Source of the DNA: Boswellia sacra
Lineage: Eukaryota > Streptophyta > Magnoliopsida > Sapindales > Burseraceae
NCBI GenBank assembly: GCA_013180625.2
Contig: SNVD02011027.1
Location: 248,001-312,000, forward strand
Reading direction: 5' to 3'
Length of the DNA stretch: 64,000 nucleotides
Numbering within the stretch: position 1 is the stretch's first letter; every line of letters starts with the position of its first letter. The notes under the pieces are model-generated. The model did not search any database. It was not told where the DNA came from and saw nothing but the letters and a program-made list of their open reading frames with translations. This document shows, one piece after another, positions 57,001 to 64,000 of the stretch. The translations under genes were made by a program, and so were the position numbers.

Positions 57001-57900
57001 AGAATGGAATGGCAAGTGCCAAGAAGCATTCGAAAAGAGTAAGAAGTACTTGCAAAACCCACCAGTTTTGGGACCGTCAAAACTTGGGAAGAATTTAATT
57101 CTTTAGTTAGCCCTAAAGGAGGAGGCTATCAGTGTTGTACTTGCACAAGAAGATGAGAAGAGTGTAGAGCACACCTTCTATTATCTTAGTAAGAAGCTGC
57201 TACCATATGAGATGAAGTATAGTTATGCAGAGAAAACCTATTTAGCCATGGTCTGGCTCTTAAAGAAATTGAGGCACTATTTTCAATCTTACAAAATTGA
57301 GGTTGTCCCGAAGGAGGATCTGATTAAGTATCTTTATGAAGCACCAGCATTGGTGGGAAAGCTAGCAAAATGGCTGGTACAGTTATCAGAATTTGACGTT
57401 GAATATGTTACTAAGAAGGTGGTGAAAGGAAGAATAGTATCAAAATTCTTGGCCATGAACCTGATTGACGATAATGAAACATGGGAGTTGGAATTCCCAG
57501 ATGAACATCTGAGAGTAATCTCGATAGTGGGATGGAGAATGTTCTTTGATGGAACTATTAATAATAATGGTGCTAGAATAGGAGTTATTCTAATGTCACC
57601 AACTAAAGAAGTCATCCCACTCACCAAAAAGTTGGAGTTCAGAGTCACCAATAATATGGTCGAGTATAAAGCCTGAGCCTTTAGTTTAGAATTTGTGATT
57701 ACCATGGGTATTGATGAAGTAGAAGTGTTGGGAGATTCCAAGCTAGTCATCTCTCAAGCTAATGAAGATTAGGATTTACGAGAAGGGAAGTTGAAGCCCT
57801 ACCTTAAACACATCAAAAGGTTGATTGGGAGGTTCAAGCAGTGCACCTTAACCTATCTTCCTAAAAAATAAGAATCAGATGGTTGATGCATTAGCTTCAT
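57000..57900 (+). pseudogene. Element C tandem RNase H domains
   Basis: The frame 57212-57676 holds the end of the ordinary RNase H (YAEKTYLAMVWLLKKLRHYF) and the start of a second, archaeal-type RNase H. The second begins MFFDGTINNNGARIGVILMS and includes EFRVTNNMVEYKA with its catalytic Glu; a TGA follows at 57674-57676. The next part, VEVLGDSKLVISQAN near 57720-57760, has the third acidic residue. A tandem arrangement of two RNase H domains is diagnostic of the Tat lineage of plant gypsy elements. It degrades the RNA strand of RNA/DNA hybrids in active elements. Confidence 0.78.
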
Positions 57901-59229
57901 TGTCATCGATATGGGCGAGCGCACAAGAATTATTGGTAATACCAATAGTGATATCACAAGCATGGGGTCCTTGTTACATGGAGCCTTATGTAACAAAGGT
58001 TGAAGTGGATGAGAAGCCTTGGTTCTACGACTTAAAGAAATATCTAGAAGAGAAGAGTTTGCTTGAGGAGGCCAACGAGAAGGATAGGGCTATGCTACAT
58101 AAGCTGGCCCAACATTTACTTGTCATCAGGGGATGATATACAAGAGAATGCCGGAAGGGATGCAACTAAGGTATGTGGATAAGAAAAAAGCAAGGAAACT
58201 TATCAAAGAAATCGATAGTGGTGCATGTGGGCCACACATGAATGGGCTAGTGCTTGCAAAGAAGATCATGAGGCAAAGATTTTACTAGCTAACTATGGAG
58301 ATGGACTATGTTCGATTTGTGAAGAAGTGTCACCAATGCCAGATAAATGAAAACTTGATCCATCAACTACCCTTGGAACTACAAGGGATGATTGCATTGT
58401 GGCCCTTTGTTGTATGGGACATCGATATTGTAAGCAAAATAAAGTCGTCGACCTCAAATGGACATCGATATGTGGTGGTGGTGATCGACTACTTCACCAA
58501 ATAGATAGAGGCTGAGTCCCACACTAAGTTAGGGGCGAAACAAATGGTTGGGGTACCACAATATATCGTGATTGACAATGGGGTTTATTTTCAGGTCGAG
58601 ACTAGGGCTTTATTCGAGAAGTATAGAATTGAGCGCTGTAAATCATCTCCTTACTAACCACAAGCCAATAGGGCTGTAGGAGCGACTAATAAGAACCTCG
58701 AGAAGATGTTGGCTAAGGTGTTATAGACATATAAAGATTGGGCAGAGAAGTTATTGTTTGTGTTATGGGGCTATAGAACGACACCCAGAAGTTCAACCAG
58801 TATGACACCATTCTCGTTGGTATATAGTTCAGAAGCGGTTCTACCAATTGAGATAGAAATGAAACTAGTAAGAGTTCTCATTGAAGCAAAAGTTTTAGAA
58901 GAGGGTTGGATTCGTAATAGATATGAACAATTGGCCTTGATTCATGAGAAAAGAATAAAGGCCAGGTATCACATGCAGCTATACTAGAATTGGATTGTTC
59001 GAGCTTTTAACAAAAGAATAAAGGCAAGGAAGTTCAAATAAGGAGAATTGGTCCTCAAGCAAGCGAGACCAATTACGTTTGATCCAAGAGGAAAGTTTAA
59101 ACCCTACTGGGAGGGTCCATTTGTTGTGACGAAGACTATGTTCGATTGAGTCGTCATTTTATCATATATGGAAGGGAATGAGTTTGCTGAGCCCATCAAC
59201 ATGGGCAGGCTAAAGAAATATTACGTATA
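57879..59229 (+). pseudogene. Element C integrase remnant
   Basis: A linker frame (57879-58136) is followed by the integrase. The zinc-binding residues CHQCQ are in 58295-58504. The catalytic core opens WPFVVWDIDIVSKI (first Asp) and has IDNGVYFQ near 58570-58595 (second Asp). PYQPQANRAV-like sequence with an internal stop is near 58652. The frame 58754-58987 has GYRTTPRSSTSMTPFSLVYS. A GPF-like C-terminal box (YWEGPFVV) is near 59108-59130, and the end is near 59229. At least five stops are visible. Confidence 0.8.
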
Positions 59230-61740
59230 AGAAAAAAAAAGTGAGAGGAAAAATAATTAATCAGAAAATCAAAAATGACTGATTAATGGCAGGAGTTGTA
59301 TCATTATGCATATATTGTTCGAAGAACAAAGATTGTTTTTTTATTAATAAAATGAAATTTTTTGGAACAAATATATCTTTTGAAATGTCTTATTATTTTG
59401 CATAATAGCAAAAAAGAAACATCGAACGTCTAAGTCAATCAAGGAACTAACAAAATTGTCTTTGCCTCTTCGATGGACTACAAATAGGCTCACTGTATCA
59501 CTTATGGCACTGTTTGGCTCGAAGAATAGGATCAGGAATGGAAGCTTGAAAGGTCACCAAATCCTTGTATCAATCGTCAGTCTCAAAATCAAGATCATAA
59601 AGAAGATTCCTCTCAATGGTGCGATGTGGCCAAGAATCTCTCACATGCTCCGGATAACTAGCAAATAGTTTCCCAGGATCGAAAGCAAACAGTGAATCCA
59701 CAATCCTTTACTTCTAACCATACATCAATGTAGCCTAGCAAGATCATAGAATGAGCTATGGTGAAACCCGTTAGAGGCACGAATGCAATATATATCCCTA
59801 TGGTCACATGCTCTAGCCTCTATTATGGACAGTGCCAACAAATCTGAGTATCAGGAATGACTCAAAGCCAGTCAATCCTAGAAGAAAGCCTCACAAGTCT
59901 TCTCCTCGTATGAGGTCGAGGGCTGTAATGAGAAATATCCCCTTTGGGCGACACTAGAACAGACAACCTCTCTTACAACCAGATTTGAGAAAAAAGAAAA
60001 AAATAACAATAATAAGAAAAAAAGCATGCTAAGTCAAAACCCAGCAAGGGCGACTGAGGCAAAAGTCAGGGCATGCCCACTAAGCTTAAAACCCAAAAAG
60101 GGCAGTTTATGCAAAAATTAAGGCATGAGAAAAAAGAAGAGTCCGTTGAGTTGAAAACCCAAAAAGTGAGCTTAGGCAAAAGTTAGGAGAAGCTCACTAA
60201 GTCAAAAACCCAGAAAATGGTGGCTTAGGCAAAAGTCCGAGCATAAAAAAATTACATAAGAAAAACTTCAAGAAGCAGAAGACTACCACCGAATCTCTAA
60301 CTCAAATCCATCTTGACACGATCCAAGTCAATCAATGTCTCAACCAAAATTAAGGGAACTGTTATGAAACCAGGAACCATTTGAGGAATAATGGTCACAA
60401 GGTAAGGATCTCCGAGGTTGTCCGACAAGACTAGTAAAAACTGCGCAAGAAGATATAGATGAAAAAGGTGAAGCCAACCAGACAAAACCTTAGTTCATCA
60501 TTCTAAGCAAAGGCATGATGGAAGATAATGTCACTCTGCCACCCCTGGTATGAATGCCAATGATGGAAATTGGGAAGTCAAAGAAGTGGGCAAGATGAGA
60601 TGCTAATGGTGTCTAGAAAATAGGAAGAATGAGGCTCTCAAAACTCAATGAGTGATGACTGAGTATGGCGGAGAATTCCTCATACAGAGGGTAAAGCTAT
60701 TGCCCATTGAAATGGAAGACATGATCATGAGAATCCTAGAAGGTTGTATAGTTCTTAAGAAAAGGGAGTTTGAGCTTGACATGACGAAAGAATTTCAAAT
60801 GATAAAGACTGACAGATTCGAGTTGTCTCCATTCTACATCTTTTAAAGGCTTTAAAAGGGCTTGGAGAGTCTTGGAAGAAACTCAGACATGTTGAACTAT
60901 GAGAAGAGGCATTGAAAGGGGTGAAGAGAAGTAGAAGGGAAAAAGAAGGCTGATGGTGATAGTCTTTTCTTATTAACAGCATCAATGGAAGAAACAACAA
61001 CCCGAACCTGAAGATTTTCAACCTCTTAATCTAGACGAGCAACCTCTTGATGACTCATCCAGTCCAAGCAAAAGAATCATATAGTTAGAAAAACTATTAG
61101 GATATGAGTGATGCATACATGAAGTATAGAGTAGTGCTTTACCTGGTACTAATGAGACATTTATAATATACCTATGGGAAGTAGCCTGCATACGAAAGAC
61201 TCGTGGTACCCACATTGCATTCCATTGTATTGCATTTTATGACTAACAATTGATTGAAGAATGACAGGAAACATGAAAAATACATAGTCAAAAGACTTAC
61301 CAGAATGGTATACAGCCTAGAAGTGATCAAGTTTTGTAGAATCACAATGCAGTATGAAATATTGGGAGTAACCACAAAAGAAATGGGAATAGAAGCAGTA
61401 GCATATGCAAGTTACTTGGATAAGCAGCTCCTTCTCAATCTAATGATCACTTCAAGTAACACGATATGCTAAACGCCTGAATGAAGTTTTTAAGCAGTAC
61501 AACATGACAGAAGAAGGACAACCTTATAAATGAAGATTACAAAAATATTAAGGATTGTTATAGTTAAAGATAGTCAAAAAAGACCAAATTTGATAGTAAA
61601 GATTTGAGATGGTCAACCACACAAGAAGTACTAGCACAGTCTAGAAGACACTCAGTTTGCAAGATTTGCAAATTGCCTAGAACAAGTCAAACTTCCTCAA
61701 AGGAGCTTACATGGTCTAGATGAGACATAATAATTTGTAA
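59230..61740 (+). other. Element C 3' spacer, non-coding
   Basis: No gene is recognised; the frames of 60-90 codons on both strands look random. Near 60034, 60085, 60153 and 60203 there are four loose copies of a unit that begins AAAACCCA and, about 30 bp on, reads GGCAAAAGT or similar. This repeat is characteristic of the 3' spacer of Tat/Ogre-type elements. It fits the integrase-to-LTR interval being several kilobases long in such elements. Confidence 0.55.
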
Positions 61741-61755
61741 GAAGAATATATCACC

Positions 61756-61975
61756 TTGAAGAAGAAGTCTCCCTCAAAGAAGGCATCTTCCTCAAAGAAG
61801 GCATCCACCTTGAAGAAGGAATCTCCCTCGAAGAAGTTATCCATCTTGAAGAAGGAATCTCCCCCGAAGAAGGCATCTCCCTTGGAAAAGGCATCTTCCT
61901 CGAAGAAGGTATTCACCTTGAAGAAGGCACATGCCATGAAGAAGTCGTCCACCTTGAAAAGGCATATCTTTTGTT
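61756..61975 (+). repeat. 18-bp minisatellite encoding a KKxS hexapeptide
   Basis: About 12 tandem units of the form AAGAAGGCATCTTCCTCG follow in register, giving a period of 18 bp. The plus frame from 61756 reads as repeats of KKASSS, KKESPS and similar. It then runs on through an AG-rich Lys/Arg/Glu stretch to 62301 (181 codons). Because the same spacer at the window start lacks both array and frame, I regard it as a spacer repeat, not a gene. Confidence 0.85.
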
Positions 61976-62382
61976 TCACCTTGAGGAAGGAATTTGAAAT
62001 TTACCCTATAGAAGGAATTTTGGAGAAGAAATTCAACGTTCACCTTGAAGGACTTGAAAAAAGGATTCATAGTAAGATAGTTCGAAGGGTAAAGGGTAAA
62101 AGGTCAAAGAGAGAAAGAAGAAAGAGAGAAGAGAGGAAAAAAAGAAAGAGAGAAGAAAGAGAAAAAGATAGACAAAGAGCGATAAAAAAAGAGAGACAAA
62201 GAAAAAGAGATGAAAGAGAGGAGAAAAAAGAGAGAAAAGAAAAAGAAAAACTCTGCATCGGCGTTAAGACATTGAAGAAAATTTTTGAACAAAGTCGGTG
62301 ACAAGCACCCAGCCATTGTAGTAGTTTAGCAACTCACAAGGAAAGAGACCGACCTCAGTCAATAGAATCTTTGATCAGAATC
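61976..62382 (+). other. AG-rich part of the element C 3' spacer
   Basis: It is collinear with about 30-430 at the window start: a GGATT(T/C)-containing lead-in, a GAGA/AAGAAG tract, then the block near GACAAGCACC...TAGTTTAG. It is non-coding. Confidence 0.6.
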
Positions 62383-62398
62383 ACATGGAAGAATTCCT

Positions 62399-63094
62399 TT
62401 TTTTTTGAAAAAGTTACTTAGTAATATAAATCCAAAAAAATTAAAATGTACAAAAATCCGAGGGGCATACCCCAAGAATTACAAGAAGGACGTAAAGTCC
62501 AAACACACAATCCAACAAAAGATCAAAAAATATAGACCACAAGCGGCCTAAAACAAAGTAAAAAGGCCATAAACGGCCTTAACAACATAAATGATAAATG
62601 GCCACAAAAGGTTTAAATCATAAAAATACAAGAGCTTCAGCCGTTCTTGTTTTTCTTCTTCTTACCCTTCTTTACCGGGGTAGCTGGGGTGTCCGTATGA
62701 GTATGATCAATCCTATCAGATTGGTCCTCATCACTCAGCCTATTCAAAGGCTCAAAACGGGAGGAAGAAGTCTCAAGAGGTTGTCCTGTGTTTATCTGCC
62801 CTGACGAAACAGATGCCTCGCGATTGGTTGAATAATGGATAGTACCCAAAAGCTTACCTTGGTCGGTCGCAAAAGGAGATAGAGAGTCAGATTCTGAGAC
62901 TGACTCTGTGCTCAAAACTGTAGCAGCCTTAGGAGGCACAACTTGCACTAAAGAATCTGCTGGAATAGCAACAGCTTTGGAACTCTCAGCGACATCAGTC
63001 GCAACCTTACCCGAATTCAAGGGGGCATCATCAGAAGGGGTGCTATCAGAGGTGCTAGCCTCAATCTTATCCTGGACTGGAGTCTTTGCCGGTT
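62399..63094 (-). mobile_element. 5'-truncated LINE-like insertion (minus strand)
   Basis: The insert of 696 bp begins on plus with a T-run (poly-A tail on minus). It is bounded by a 16-bp direct repeat ACATGGAAG(A/G)(A/G)TTCCT-type at 62383-62398 and 63095-63110, with one mismatch. The empty site is visible near 428-445 of the first spacer. Long TSD plus poly-A indicate target-primed reverse transcription. The minus-strand tail, with a CTTGGGGTATGCCCC hairpin-like word before the A-run, resembles plant L1 3' ends. Confidence 0.82.
62637..63094 (-). pseudogene. C-terminal ORF fragment of the LINE-like insert
   Basis: An open frame enters from the truncated end and runs about 150 codons on the minus strand to a stop at 62637-62639. 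It is low-complexity, Ser/Thr/Asp-rich, and ends in a basic tail VKKGKKKKNKNG. No start codon lies inside with support. I do not recognise a domain. It could be the end of a LINE ORF1-like protein in an element that lacks ORF2, or the tail of a host mRNA copied by LINE machinery. It lies directly before the poly-A end. Confidence 0.5.
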
Positions 63095-63110
63095 ACATGG
63101 AAGAGTTCCT

Positions 63111-63806
63111 CTAGATACTACAAAGTAATTTGTTGAAGAATAGACCAAACAAGGTAAAAATTTGAATTGATTTTACATCATCAAGAAATTTTTTTAATTC
63201 AATAGGAGCTTGCAAAGACAAATGGAAGAATTCATAATAAGTCCAAGAATCCGAAACACCCCAGTGAAGAGAATGGTGAATGCAAGAGAAGTCAAGAATA
63301 AATATGATAAATTAAAAGATTTTCCCCAGTGGATTGAAAGGAATCAAGAATAGAAGCTTGGACATGAAATCCATTGAATACAAAATCTGAAGTAGACTAA
63401 GGATGCATGAAGAATACTCAAAAGAGGGGCATGAAACCCAGTGAATGCAAAATCTGAAGAGATAAAGATGAAAGAAGAATATTCAGTCGAAGGCTCAAAG
63501 AATAAGAAGGTGTAAAAACCGTGAAACAGTGCATGATATAAGTTTTTTTTATGGGCATACATTTGAAGGAAACCCTAAGAAGTAGATGCACTTAAAAGTG
63601 TTTTAAGCCCTTGGAATAGGCACTAGCCCTATGAAGAGGCACATTGAAGGTTGTTAAAAATCCTAAGAAGTATGTATACTTAAGAGCATTTTAAGACCTT
63701 AGAATAGGCACAAGCTTTAAGAAAAGGCGCACTAAAGAGTGTTAAAAACCCTAAGAAGTAAGTGCACTTAAGAGTGTTTGAAGCCCTTAGAATTGGCACA
63801 CTAAAA
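63111..63806 (+). repeat. Element C 3' spacer with GTGCACTTAAGAGTGTT repeats
   Basis: It is collinear with 446-1060: the AAGAATACT(C/T)(A/G)AAAG block near 63410 matches 704-720, and repeats of CCTAAGAAGTA and GTGCACTTAAGAGTGTTT occur at 63560-63800. It is non-coding. Confidence 0.65.
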
Positions 63807-64000
63807 GGTCCATTTGGAAGTCTGGACTGGATTGGACTAGACTGAGAGTGAGATTAGGATTAAGATTGGGATTGGACTGGATTGGAGTATAAATAGTATT
63901 ATCTTTTGTTTGGTGCAACAGGGACTGGACTATTTATAATCCTATCCTATGTTTGGTGTAATTTGGGACTGGATTATGTTATTGAATGAATTTATATTCA
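63807..64000. mobile_element. Probable MITE, cut by the window end
   Basis: Spacer homology with the first copy stops at GGCACACT. A new sequence then begins GGTCCATTTGGAAGTCTGG, with repeated GGACTGGATTGGACT words and two GTTTGGTGnAA words. The terminal style is that of PIF/Harbinger-like MITEs. The second terminus lies beyond the window, so the type is a guess. Confidence 0.45.

Noticed and set aside
59456..61472. Short frames (60-90 codons) in the element C spacer
   Set aside because: They overlap on both strands, have no start context or domain, and are not kept in the matching spacer at the left edge.
1..64000. tRNA or rRNA genes
   Set aside because: I looked for cloverleaf-like A and B boxes and conserved rRNA words and saw none; only tRNA-complementary primer sites of retroelements are present.

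Overview
The window is AT-rich nuclear DNA from a flowering plant, most likely a eudicot. The evidence is plant-specific retroelement lineages (Ty3/gypsy Athila and Tat types, Ty1/copia Sirevirus type), CACTA, hAT and LINE insertions, and fragments of two plant gene families (LOG and PEPC). It is a heterochromatin-like nest of mobile elements. The only intact, recognisable cellular-type gene is a 216-codon intronless LOG (cytokinin-activating phosphoribohydrolase) ORF at 30284-30934, and it lies inside an Athila-type retrotransposon.

Layout. 1-1528 is the 3' spacer of an old Tat-type gypsy element. It is followed by two related gypsy LTRs (about 1529-5020 and 5595-7476); the first is split by a solo copia LTR (1970-3803, TSD TTTAC). 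Element A, a decayed plus-strand Tat-type gypsy element, has its leader at 7477-7932 and 13226-13701 (split by a 5.3 kb non-autonomous CACTA at 7933-13225, TSD ACC), its gag-PR-RT to 17471, and its RT-RNase H-integrase at 33808-36412. The gap in element A is a 16.3 kb Athila-type element (17472-33807, TSD ATAAG). That element has LTRs about 99% identical by my count, a long gag, a frameshifted pol interrupted by a second CACTA (24421-29200, TSD AAT), and the LOG ORF in the post-pol interval.

Element B is a minus-strand copy of the same Tat family, running from about 53775 down to 36413. It is split by a Sirevirus-like copia element (38445-51388, TSD GATG[T/C]). That copia's 5' LTR holds a 3.2 kb CACTA carrying a PEPC gene fragment (38466-41630, TSD ATG), which itself holds a hAT MITE (41007-41508, TSD GTGAGAAA). 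Its 3' LTR holds a solo LTR of the Athila family (49724-51238, TSD AATAA). Element C, a third Tat-type copy, runs on the plus strand from about 53776. It has zinc-finger, PR, G-patch-like, RT, two RNase H and integrase remnants, then a repeat-rich 3' spacer with an 18-bp minisatellite, a LINE-like insertion (62399-63094) and a probable MITE at the right edge.

Interaction and order of events. The Tat-type copies are oldest and carry many stops. Copia and Athila insertions came next, and the CACTA and hAT elements are the youngest layer. Nearly every boundary is supported by a target-site duplication read directly from the sequence. The most notable biology is the retrotransposon-borne LOG gene: its ORF is uninterrupted while the surrounding pol is broken, and it occupies the position where Athila elements usually have an env-like ORF. 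The PEPC piece in the CACTA is a second, non-functional example of gene capture.
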